A stretch of DNA of 64,000 nt from Hyphomicrobiales bacterium (lineage in GTDB: Bacteria > Pseudomonadota > Alphaproteobacteria > Rhizobiales > Xanthobacteraceae): assembly GCA_016713235.1 (NCBI GenBank), contig JADJPN010000001.1, forward strand, positions 744,001 to 808,000, read 5' to 3'. Below the pieces are notes generated by a model. That model ran no database searches. It saw only the letters and a list, made by a program, of their open reading frames with translations, and was not told the origin of the DNA. Below, one piece after another: positions 48,124 to 55,879 of this stretch. Position numbers and translations under genes: made by a program. Position 1 is the first letter of the stretch. Every line of letters starts with the position of its first letter.

Positions 48124-49685
48124 TACGCATAGTTTTCTTTCTGCTCGGCGTCACCGCGCTCGCTTTGGGCACAATGTGGATCGTCGAGCGTCCCGGCGAG
48201 ATCGTACTGACCTGGCAGGGCTGGCGCATTGCGACGAGCTTCACGGTTGCGCTGGTTGCGCTGGCTGCGCTGCTCGTGGCGACGATTTTCGTCTGGTCGA
48301 TTTTCCGCTTCTTCGCGATGGCGCCCGGCAACATGTCGGTGTTCCTCCGCGCGCGCCGGGAAGAGCGTGGCTGGCGTGCGCTTTCACGCGGCATGATCGC
48401 GGTCGGGGCCGGCAATCTTCAACTCGCGCGCAATTCGGCGAATGAAGCGCAAAAAATCCTCGGCAGCGAGCCGCTTGCGATGCTGCTCGCGGCGCAGACG
48501 GCGCAGCTCGACGGCGATGCGCCGCGCGCGGAAGCGGAGTTCCGCGCGATGCTGGCGCAGCCGGAAACGCGGCTTCTCGGGTTGCGCGGGCTCTATCTCG
48601 AAGCCCGGCGGCGCGATGATTTTCACGCGGCACAGGATGCGGCGGAAGAGGCGTCGAAATCCGACGCCAGCATTCTGTGGGCGTCTGAAGCGCTTCTGGA
48701 ATTTCAAAGCATTCGCGGCGAGTGGGACGAGGCGCTGGCGACGGTCGAGCGCGAATATAAAGCCGGCACGATCGATAAATCGGCGATGAGACGGCGCCGC
48801 GCGGTGCTGCTGACCGCGCAGGGCCTTGTCAGCGAACATAGCGACGCCGAGAAGGCGCTGGTGCTCGCGCGCGAAGCGGCGAAGCTTGCGCCGTCTCTCG
48901 TTCCGGCGGCTTCGCTCGCCGGAAGGCTCGAGGCAAAAAGCGGTTCGCTTCGCCGCGCGCAGCGCGTGATCGAGAAGGCGTGGGCCATCGCGCCGCATCC
49001 TGAACTCGCGGAATCCTATGGCGGCCTGCGTTTGCAGGATTCGGCAAAGGAACGTCTCGCGCGCATCGAGGCGCTCGCGCAGAAAAACCCCGATCATCCG
49101 GAGGCCGCGATCGCGATCGCGCGGGCCGCGATCGAAGCACGGGATTTTTTAGCGGCGCGTGAAGCGCTGCAGCCGTTTGCTGCGAACCCGACGCAAGCCA
49201 TGTGTCTGATGATGGCCGAGATCGAAGCGCTCGAGCACGGCGATCACGGTAAGGCGCGCGAGTGGACCGTGCGCGCGGTGCGGGCGCAGCGCGATCTGGC
49301 GTGGGTCGCGGATGGATATATCTCCGAGCGCTGGCTTCCGGCTTCGCCGCTCAGCGGAAGGCTGGATGCGTTCGAATGGAAAGAGCCGCCGGTCGCGCCG
49401 GCCGGGCCAATTCTCGAACATGTCGTCGAGCAGGGCTTTGCGGAGCCGGCGCCTGCGCCCGCTCCCGTTCAGGCGATCGCGCCTTCGGTGGCGGCCAAAC
49501 CCTCCGAGGACATTCTTCTGGTCCCGGAGGATGCGCGCCCACGTGCGCAGCCGAAGCGCCCCGCGATTGCGCCAGTTATCGCCGAGCCGCCGCTGCCGGA
49601 CGATCCGGGTCCGGATCCAGAGCGCGATGAGGACGCAGAGGCCTCGAAATCGGTGCTGCGCGGGTGGTTTAATCGTCCTGCTTGA
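48120..49685 (+). CDS. hemY: HemY-like membrane TPR protein
   Basis: 521 aa. Two N-terminal membrane helices (residues about 5-25 and 40-62) with the HemY-N domain, a TPR-like helical region, and a Pro/Ala-rich C-terminal tail (from about residue 440). Not the protoporphyrinogen oxidase HemY of Gram-positives; this proteobacterial protein is linked to haem synthesis only by genome position. GTG start at 48120 overlaps mic60. Confidence 0.85.
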   Translation: MIRIVFFLLGVTALALGTMWIVERPGEIVLTWQGWRIATSFTVALVALAALLVATIFVWSIFRFFAMAPGNMSVFLRARREERGWRALSRGMIAVGAGNLQLARNSANEAQKILGSEPLAMLLAAQTAQLDGDAPRAEAEFRAMLAQPETRLLGLRGLYLEARRRDDFHAAQDAAEEASKSDASILWASEALLEFQSIRGEWDEALATVEREYKAGTIDKSAMRRRRAVLLTAQGLVSEHSDAEKALVLAREAAKLAPSLVPAASLAGRLEAKSGSLRRAQRVIEKAWAIAPHPELAESYGGLRLQDSAKERLARIEALAQKNPDHPEAAIAIARAAIEARDFLAAREALQPFAANPTQAMCLMMAEIEALEHGDHGKAREWTVRAVRAQRDLAWVADGYISERWLPASPLSGRLDAFEWKEPPVAPAGPILEHVVEQGFAEPAPAPAPVQAIAPSVAAKPSEDILLVPEDARPRAQPKRPAIAPVIAEPPLPDDPGPDPERDEDAEASKSVLRGWFNRPA

Positions 49686-49727
49686 AATGACCGGCCCCTG
49701 CCGCTATCAGGTCGCCGTCCAGGGTAA

Positions 49728-49803
49728 GCCGCAATAGCTCAGCTGGTAGAGCACGTCATTCGTAATGACGGGGTCACAGGTTCGAATCCTGTTTGCGGCA
49801 CCA
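49728..49803 (+). tRNA. tRNA-Thr (CGT)
   Basis: Acceptor GCCGCAA/TTGCGGC, D arm TAGCTCAGCTGGTAGAGCA, anticodon loop TTCGTAA (anticodon CGT) in a CGTCA/TGACG stem, T arm CACAGGTTCGAATCCTGT, encoded CCA. It lies 42 bases after hemY. Confidence 0.97.
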
Positions 49804-49831
49804 CTTCTCCTCCGCGCTATTTTCTTCCGCG

Positions 49832-50311
49832 CTATTTCTTTTTCCGCTTCGTGGCCTTGGGTGCTGCGTATTTCTCCCAGTCGTGCTCCAGCATCCGCAG
49901 CCGGCTCGTGACGGAAAGCAGAAACGCGCTCGACCAGCCGATCAGGATCAGCCCGGTGACGCCTTCAAAGGCGCCGAATATGCGCCACCGCGGTCCGAGC
50001 ACGATGTCGCCGAAACCAAGCGTCGAATAGGATACGGCGGAGAAATAGACCGCAGTTTGAAGGTCCGGCAGGGCTACGAAAATGACGTAGGCGAAAGCAT
50101 AGAGCCAGATCTCGATGCCGTGGACGATGAAGACGCCCAAGGTCACAACGACGATCAACCCGAGCTGGCGAACAATATCCTGCCTGCTCCCAGCCGGTGC
50201 CGCCCGGTCCGCATTCTGGCGCAGTAAATGCAGAAGCGTGAGGATTCCCGCGAGGTGAACGCAGACAGCGACGCACGTCATCGCGCCGCCGAGAAAAAGA
50301 GCCAAAAGCAT
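49832..50311 (-). CDS. Two-helix potassium channel family protein
   Basis: 159 aa. Three or four hydrophobic segments, with the pore loop carrying the selectivity filter YSTLGFGDI (TxGFG, a common bacterial variant of TVGYG) between the last two helices. No regulatory (RCK or CNB) domain is attached. The C-terminus is very basic (KATKRKKK). Likely a small K+ or nonselective cation channel; the stimulus is unknown. Convergent with tRNA-Thr. Confidence 0.83.
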   Translation of the reverse strand: MLLALFLGGAMTCVAVCVHLAGILTLLHLLRQNADRAAPAGSRQDIVRQLGLIVVVTLGVFIVHGIEIWLYAFAYVIFVALPDLQTAVYFSAVSYSTLGFGDIVLGPRWRIFGAFEGVTGLILIGWSSAFLLSVTSRLRMLEHDWEKYAAPKATKRKKK

Positions 50312-50397
50312 CAGAGACCTTTCGAAGCCGCGCTTCCGGTATGAAAACGGCTCATGGTATTGTGCCTTACGCCGACTTCCAATGGACCGGGCTTTTC

Positions 50398-50865
50398 ATG
50401 CTTCAATCTCTCGCCGACCTGATCGCGGCAGTCTCCGGAAACGACGAGGCTGGAAAAAAATTCGACGACAACGATTATCGCCTGTCGGCGGCGGCGTTGC
50501 TGGTTCATGTCGCGGCTTCCGATGATAGTTTCGACGAGGCCGAGCGCGGCGTGCTGCATGACGCGCTGACGCAGCGCTTCGACGTCGGGGCGGATGCCGC
50601 CAGCGCGATGATCGAAGCGGCGGTGACGGCGGATCGCGAGGCGATCGACCTTTACCAGTTCACAAGTATGGTCAATCGTGCGCTCGACGACGACGGCAAG
50701 AAGAAGCTCGTCGAGATGCTGTTTCTGATCGGCTATGCCGACGGCAAGCTCACCGAATTCGAGAACAATATCGTGTGGCGCGCGTCGGAGCTTTTGCATG
50801 TTTCCACGCAGGACCGCACGGAAATCCGCCGTCGGGTCCGTGCCGGAATCGGAGATCGCGCATGA
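50398..50865 (+). CDS. TerB-like protein
   Basis: 155 aa from ATG 50398 (an in-frame ATG at 50341 is an alternative). Helical TerB domain with the paired acidic metal motifs: AASDDSFDEAERGVL near residue 45 and GYADGKLTEFE near residue 120. Single-domain members occur widely outside tellurite-resistance operons, and nothing here suggests tellurite resistance. It overlaps the downstream SDR gene by 4 bases (ATGA). Confidence 0.82.
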   Translation: MLQSLADLIAAVSGNDEAGKKFDDNDYRLSAAALLVHVAASDDSFDEAERGVLHDALTQRFDVGADAASAMIEAAVTADREAIDLYQFTSMVNRALDDDGKKKLVEMLFLIGYADGKLTEFENNIVWRASELLHVSTQDRTEIRRRVRAGIGDRA

Positions 50866-51629
50866 ACAATGTCACAGTGATCACCGGTGCATCGGGCGGC
50901 ATCGGCGAGGAACTCGCCTATTGCGCGGCGAAAGCCGGACGCAAACTCGTGCTGGTCGCGCGTTCGGCGGACAAGATGAAAGCGGTCGCGGACAAGATCG
51001 TCGCGCTCGGCGCGCCGGCCCCGGAAATCGTCGCACTCGATCTGGGTAATCCTGCATCCGGCGAAGCGCTCGCCAATACGCTTAAGCAAAAGAACCTCAA
51101 GGTTTTCGAGCTGATCAACAATGCAGGTTATGGGCTCGCAGGGCGGTTCGAGGAGCTGGATGCCGCCGACCAGATCGGCATGGTCGATCTCAATGTGCGC
51201 GTGTTGACCGATCTCACGCGGCGTTTCCTGCCGGAAATCATCGAAGCAAAGGGCGGCGTGATGAACGTCGCGTCGACCGCGGCGTTCCAGCCGGGGCCGA
51301 ACATGGCGGTCTACTACGCGAGCAAGGCCTATGTGCTCTCGTTCTCGGAGGCGATCTGGTACGAGCTCAAGGGCCGCGTACGCGTGACGTGCCTTTGTCC
51401 CGGTCCGGTTCCGACCGGATTTTCGGGTCGTGCGAACAAGGGCCAGGATTTGCGGCTCATGAAACTCTCCATGACATCCGCGGATTTCGTCGCCTCGCGC
51501 GGCTGGGAGCGCTTCCAGCGCGGACAGCGGGTCGTCGTGCCTGGCGTGCTCAACGAGATTTCGACAACGCTCGCGCCGCTGACGCCCAGGGCTCTGACGC
51601 TGTCGCTTGCTTCGCGGCTGTCGCGTTAG
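50862..51629 (+). CDS. Short-chain dehydrogenase/reductase (SDR)
   Basis: 255 aa classical SDR. NAD(P)-binding TGASGGIGEELA, INNAG, Ser in NVASTAAF, and the YxxxK active site in YYASKAYVLSF. The sequence resembles the DltE/YqjQ-like group with broad or unknown substrates. Translation is coupled to the TerB-like gene. Its stop is followed by about 70 bases before the GATase gene, probably in the same operon. Confidence 0.85.
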   Translation: MNNVTVITGASGGIGEELAYCAAKAGRKLVLVARSADKMKAVADKIVALGAPAPEIVALDLGNPASGEALANTLKQKNLKVFELINNAGYGLAGRFEELDAADQIGMVDLNVRVLTDLTRRFLPEIIEAKGGVMNVASTAAFQPGPNMAVYYASKAYVLSFSEAIWYELKGRVRVTCLCPGPVPTGFSGRANKGQDLRLMKLSMTSADFVASRGWERFQRGQRVVVPGVLNEISTTLAPLTPRALTLSLASRLSR

Positions 51630-51697
51630 GGCCGCCATGCCGCTTCGGCCGTTGAACTGCGCGCCGCGTCGTGCGACCAAATAGACGCGTGACGAAG

Positions 51698-52447
51698 ATG
51701 GCAAAAAAGATTCTCACGATCCTGCAGCAGGAGCGCTCCACCCCCGGCAGGGTCGGACGATTGCTGGTCGAGCGCGGTTTCACGCTCGACATCCGCAAAC
51801 CCTGTCTTGGCGACGAATTGCCCGCCACGATGGAAGACCATGTCGGCGCCATGATCTTCGGCGGGCCGATGTCGGCGAACGACGATCACGACGGCATCAA
51901 GCGCGAAATCGAATGGTGCGAAGTGCCGCTGAAGGAAGACAAGCCGTTCCTCGGCATCTGTCTCGGCGCGCAGATGATGGCCAAGCAACTCGGCGCCAAG
52001 GTCGATTCTCACGAGAAGGGTCTCACCGAGATCGGCTATTACCCGTTGCGTGCAACCGAGGAAGGCAGAGCCATGCTCGAATGGCCGGACCATACCTATA
52101 AGTGGCACAGCGAGGGCTTTTCGCTGCCCTCGGGCGCGGTGCGGCTGGCGGCAAGCGACGCCTTCGAGAATCAGGCGTTCCGCTTCGGACGAGCGGCGTA
52201 TGGCGTGCAATTTCATCCCGAAGTGACGCACCTGATGATGTGCCGCTGGACCACGATCGCAGCACACCGGCTGGAGCTTCCCGGCGCAAAAAGCCGAACC
52301 GAACATTTCGACGGACGCTATCAGCACGACGCTAAAGTGCGGGTCTGGCTCGACCGCTTTCTCGATCATTGGACCGGGCTGATGAATTTGCCGGGCGAAA
52401 ATTCGCAAAATGCGAAAAGCGCCGCAAAATGCGAAAGCCCGCGCTGA
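51698..52447 (+). CDS. Class I glutamine amidotransferase-like protein
   Basis: 249 aa from ATG 51698. Triad residues: Cys in GICLGAQMMAK, His and Glu in GVQFHPEVTH. Stand-alone enzymes of this type are annotated as GMP-synthase-like or gamma-glutamyl hydrolase-like; no partner synthetase lies nearby, so the substrate is open. The C-terminal 40 residues after the fold are Asn/Ala/Lys-rich and poorly conserved. Confidence 0.85.
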   Translation: MAKKILTILQQERSTPGRVGRLLVERGFTLDIRKPCLGDELPATMEDHVGAMIFGGPMSANDDHDGIKREIEWCEVPLKEDKPFLGICLGAQMMAKQLGAKVDSHEKGLTEIGYYPLRATEEGRAMLEWPDHTYKWHSEGFSLPSGAVRLAASDAFENQAFRFGRAAYGVQFHPEVTHLMMCRWTTIAAHRLELPGAKSRTEHFDGRYQHDAKVRVWLDRFLDHWTGLMNLPGENSQNAKSAAKCESPR

Positions 52448-52599
52448 TCGCGGGGCGAACTCTTCTCAATCTATTGAATCGGATTTTCGTGGCGTACCGC
52501 ATCTGGTGCGAGCGTGACGCGTAATCACTTGGCAAGGCTGTTGCTGAAGGAATGCCAGCCGGCATCAGGTAATGCGTCGCCGGTTCATCGTGTACCTAG

Positions 52600-52631
52600 G
52601 GGACGGTGGCTAAGACCCCAGCCGCCGTCCC
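52600..52631. terminator. Hairpin between GATase and EamA genes
   Basis: GGGACGGTGGCT (52600-52611) pairs with AGCCGCCGTCCC (52620-52631), with one G-T pair and an 8-base loop. It is placed just after the EamA stop (52636, minus strand) and 150 bases beyond the GATase stop, so it could serve both converging genes. Neither side shows a strong T tract. Confidence 0.5.
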
Positions 52632-52635
52632 TCTC

Positions 52636-53517
52636 TCACTTGAGGTCTGCGTTACGGACCTGCTGCAGCTGCACGAGGATTGCCGCCGATAGAATGGCGG
52701 CTGCACCCAACGCGCCGAGATACGTTAAGCCTTCGTTAAAAACGAGCCAGGCGCCGAAGGCCGCGAACAGCGTCTCCGTCATGATGATGATCGCCGCTTC
52801 GGACGGCGATGTTGCCCGCAGCGCGAAGGTGAGAATCGTAAAGCTTATCGCGGTCGAAAGCAGGCCGACATAAAGAATGTTGGGAACTGCCGCACGCAAT
52901 CCATCGAACGTGACGGTCTCGAATAAAAGCGCGCCCGCGAGCGCGGTTACACCGACCACCGCGAATTGAATCACCGAAAATAATATCGAGCGGCCCATCG
53001 GCGCGGCGATGCCGACGATCACCATGTGAAGCGCCCAGAACGCAGCGGACAACGCGACGAGTCCATCGCCAATCCCGAAGCCCGTAAGCGTACCGCCGCC
53101 GCCGAGCAGCCAGGTGCCGACAAAGGAGAGCGCGACCGCGAGCCAGATCGGCGCCGCGATCGGATCGCGCATCAAGGCAAAGCTGATGAAGGGCGTGATC
53201 ACCACATAAAGCGCGGTGAGAAAAGCGGTGTTGGTGACGGAAGCCGTAATCAACCCCGCCTGTTGCAGCACCGCGGCGGTAACGAAGGCGAGCCCCGCGA
53301 AGATTCCCGTCCGCAGATAATTGCCGGCGATCGGGATCGTGGAGCGCCGGTGCTCGACATAGGCGAGGGGCGCCAGCACCAGCGCGGCGAGCAGCGCGCG
53401 CGAGCCCACGAAGGTGAAAGGACCGATGTGGTCCATCGCCGACTTCTGAAACAGGAAGGCGAAACCCCAGATCGCGGCGCAGGCGAGAAGCAGCAGATCG
53501 GCGCGGATACGGGTCAT
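52636..53517 (-). CDS. DMT superfamily EamA transporter
   Basis: 293 aa with ten predicted membrane helices in two EamA repeats (CAAIWGFAFLFQKSAM in the first, ALSAAFWALHMVIVGIA at the start of the second). The drug/metabolite exporter family includes amino-acid and metabolite exporters; the substrate cannot be told. It lies next to tRNA-Ala on the same strand. Confidence 0.87.
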   Translation of the reverse strand: MTRIRADLLLLACAAIWGFAFLFQKSAMDHIGPFTFVGSRALLAALVLAPLAYVEHRRSTIPIAGNYLRTGIFAGLAFVTAAVLQQAGLITASVTNTAFLTALYVVITPFISFALMRDPIAAPIWLAVALSFVGTWLLGGGGTLTGFGIGDGLVALSAAFWALHMVIVGIAAPMGRSILFSVIQFAVVGVTALAGALLFETVTFDGLRAAVPNILYVGLLSTAISFTILTFALRATSPSEAAIIIMTETLFAAFGAWLVFNEGLTYLGALGAAAILSAAILVQLQQVRNADLK

Positions 53518-53540
53518 CAGGCGTATTTATAGAGGACCGC

Positions 53541-53616
53541 TGGTGGAGCCGAGGGGAGTTGAACCCCTGACCTCTGCAGTGCGATTGCAGCGCTCTCCCA
53601 ACTGAGCTACGGCCCC
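53541..53616 (-). tRNA. tRNA-Ala (CGC)
   Basis: Read on the minus strand: acceptor GGGGCCG pairing with CGGCTCC (one G-T pair), D arm TAGCTCAGTTGGGAGAGCG, anticodon loop ATCGCAC (anticodon CGC) in a CTGCA/TGCAG stem, T arm AGGGGTTCAACTCCCCT, encoded CCA. Confidence 0.96.
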
Positions 53617-53751
53617 GGTCCGGCGAGGCGGCATCTAGGGCGGGCCTCCGAAGGGTGTCAAGAACCGCGTTAAGGACGCGGGTTCCTGCATCTTCCTTTC
53701 GTCGCCCGGCACGGCTATCTAGTCCCCGGATTTCGAGGGGGAGCTTCCCGA

Positions 53752-54033
53752 ATGAACCCGTTTCTCTGGCTTCTGGACACCGTCATCACGCTCTACATCT
53801 GGGTGCTGATTGCGTCCGCCGTGCTTTCCTGGCTCGTCGCCTTCAACGTGGTGAACCCCTATAACAATGTGGTTCGCGCCATCTCCGGCGCGCTCTATCA
53901 ATTGACCGAGCCGCTGCTGCGGCCGATTCGAAACGTGCTGCCCAATCTCGGCGGCCTCGATATTTCGCCGGTCATCCTGATCCTGATCTTGATGTTCGTT
54001 CGCCAGACCGTGTTCTGGCTGTTCACGCGCTGA
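53752..54033 (+). CDS. YggT family membrane protein
   Basis: 93 aa with two membrane helices flanking the conserved YNNVVRAISGALYQLTEPLLRPIR and NLGGLDISPVILIL segments. YggT proteins are implicated in membrane or division-plane biology and osmotic tolerance; a mechanism is lacking. It is followed by yggU, the usual pairing. Confidence 0.9.
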   Translation: MNPFLWLLDTVITLYIWVLIASAVLSWLVAFNVVNPYNNVVRAISGALYQLTEPLLRPIRNVLPNLGGLDISPVILILILMFVRQTVFWLFTR

Positions 54034-54073
54034 GCACGATCGCAGCGCACATGACGCGCCTCCTTGGCGCGCG

Positions 54074-54373
54074 GTGGCAGGCGGTGTTCTTCTCGATCTG
54101 CGCGTTACGCCGAGGAGCGGGCGCGATGCCGTCGAAGGAATCGAGCGCTTGGCGAGTGGGCAACCGGTTCTGAAATTGCGCGTGCGGGCGCTGCCCGCCG
54201 ATGGCGAGGCGAACGCCGCGGTGATTGCGCTGGTCGCGAAATCGCTGAAATTGCAGAAGTCGAACGTATCGCTTGAACGCGGCAGCGCTTCGCGTGTTAA
54301 AACGCTGCGGCTTGCTGGAGACGCGAACGCGATTTCTTCAGCGCTGGAAAAAATCACACGAGAGCAAACGTGA
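54074..54373 (+). CDS. DUF167 (YggU) family protein
   Basis: 99 aa from GTG 54074. Conserved core LDLRVTPRSGRDAVEG and KLRVRALPADGEANAAVIALVAKSL. Function unknown; nearly always next to yggT. Homologues begin with a short ...PPWR... segment that is also readable just upstream here in frame, so translation may start earlier at a non-ATG codon. It overlaps folD by 4 bases (GTGA). Confidence 0.85.
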   Translation: MAGGVLLDLRVTPRSGRDAVEGIERLASGQPVLKLRVRALPADGEANAAVIALVAKSLKLQKSNVSLERGSASRVKTLRLAGDANAISSALEKITREQT

Positions 54374-55254
54374 GCGCAAAGATTCTCGACGGCAAGACGA
54401 TTGCGGATGCGCTGCGCGGACAAGTGGCGCAGGAGGCTGCGAAGATTTCCGCGAAACTGGGGCGCAAGCCGGGGCTGGCCGCCGTGCTGGTCGGCGAAGA
54501 TCCGGCAAGCCAGGCCTATGTAAAGAGCAAGGCAAAAGCCACGAACGAAGCCGGCATGGTTTCGTTCGAGCATCGACTGCCGGGAAGCGCTTCCGAGCAG
54601 GATTTGCTGGCGCTGATCGCGAAGCTGAATGCCGATAACGCAGTAGACGGCATTCTGGTCCAGCTTCCGTTGCCGAAGCAGATCGATACCGCGCGCGTGA
54701 TCGAGGCGGTCGATCCCGCCAAGGACGTCGACGGCTTTCATCCGCTGAATGCAGGAAAACTTGCGACGGGATTGCCTTCGCTCGTTCCCGGCACGCCCTT
54801 GGGCTGCATCATCATGGCAAAGAAGGCGCACGGCTCGCTCGCCGGTCTCGATGCCGTCGTGGTCGGGCGCTCGAACATCGTCGGCAAGCCGCTCGCGCAG
54901 CTCCTGATCGCGGAAAGCGCGACGGTGACGGTCGCGCATTCGAAGACGAAAGACTTGAAAGAAGTCTGCCGCCGCGCGGATCTTTTGTGTGTCGCGATCG
55001 GTAAACCGGAATTCGTCAAGGCCGATTGGATCAAGCCGGGCGCGACGGTGATCGATGTCGGCATCAATCGCGTGCAGGGCGCGGACGGGAAGAACAAACT
55101 CGTCGGCGATGTCGCTTACGAAGAAGCGCTGGGCGTAGCGGGATGGATCACGCCGGTGCCGGGCGGCGTCGGCCGCATGACGGTTGCGTGCTTGCTCGTG
55201 AATACGTTGCGCGCGGCGGCGGCGCGGGCGGGCTTGGAAGCGCCTGCGCTTTAA
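54370..55254 (+). CDS. folD: Methylene-THF dehydrogenase/cyclohydrolase
   Basis: 294 aa bifunctional enzyme of one-carbon metabolism. The catalytic Tyr-Lys pair is in AYVKSKAKATNE, DGILVQLPLP is present, and VVGRSNIVGKPLA binds NADP. The second signature reads PGGVGRMTVA where nearly all homologues have PGGVGPMT, an unusual Pro to Arg change close to the cofactor. GTG start coupled to yggU. Its TAA overlaps the stop of the convergent GNAT gene (TTAA). Confidence 0.95.
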   Translation: MSAKILDGKTIADALRGQVAQEAAKISAKLGRKPGLAAVLVGEDPASQAYVKSKAKATNEAGMVSFEHRLPGSASEQDLLALIAKLNADNAVDGILVQLPLPKQIDTARVIEAVDPAKDVDGFHPLNAGKLATGLPSLVPGTPLGCIIMAKKAHGSLAGLDAVVVGRSNIVGKPLAQLLIAESATVTVAHSKTKDLKEVCRRADLLCVAIGKPEFVKADWIKPGATVIDVGINRVQGADGKNKLVGDVAYEEALGVAGWITPVPGGVGRMTVACLLVNTLRAAAARAGLEAPAL

Positions 55255-55760
55255 CGCGCCCAGCCGAACGCGACTTTATCGAGCACCTTGTTGCCGAAGC
55301 GCTCAGTCGAGCGCGCGATCGGCTTGCCGCCGAGCGAGCGATAGAAATTCATCGCCGGTTCGTTATCGGAAAGCGCCCACACCACGAGGCTGGACTGGCC
55401 CGACTGGATCAGATCGCGCTTGGCGGTGGTGAAGAGGCGGCTGCCGAACCCGAGACCCTGATATTCGGGCTTCAGGTACAGCTCATAGACTTCGCCGGTG
55501 TAAGGCAGGCTTTTCGCGCGGTTGCGGCCATAGTTCGCGTAGCCCGCGACCTCGTCGCCGAAGTTCAAAAGCACGATCCGGGAGCCGCGCCGGATTGCCG
55601 CATCCCACCAGGAAGGCCCACGGCGCTGCACGAGCTTCTCGAGCTCCGGCCCCGGAATCATGCCCCGGTAGGCGGACGTCCACGCTTCGTCATGCGTTTC
55701 CGCCAGCGCTACCGCATCTTCGGAGCGCGCGCGGCGAAGTTCGATCAGGACCGTGCTCAT
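55251..55760 (-). CDS. GNAT family N-acetyltransferase
   Basis: 169 aa from ATG 55760. Acetyl-CoA-binding motif A is EVYELYLKPEYQGLGFGSRLF; the C-terminal LSDNEPAMNFYRSLGGK is the usual motif B region. Substrate unknown: small-molecule, peptide or aminoglycoside-type substrates are all possible. It stands alone between folD and typA. Confidence 0.87.
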   Translation of the reverse strand: MSTVLIELRRARSEDAVALAETHDEAWTSAYRGMIPGPELEKLVQRRGPSWWDAAIRRGSRIVLLNFGDEVAGYANYGRNRAKSLPYTGEVYELYLKPEYQGLGFGSRLFTTAKRDLIQSGQSSLVVWALSDNEPAMNFYRSLGGKPIARSTERFGNKVLDKVAFGWAR

Positions 55761-55879
55761 GGCCCCAATCGAAACAGGGTGAGGCCCCCGTTTCAAGCGT
55801 TTCGTTAATGAGAGGTTAACTTATCCGCTAAAGCGCGGCGGATTGGCCACACTCAGGCGGCTACCTGTCCCAAAATGAA

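Noticed and set aside
50341..50865. Tellurite-resistance function for the TerB-like protein
   Set aside because: No other ter genes are nearby, and lone TerB domains are widespread with unrelated or unknown roles.
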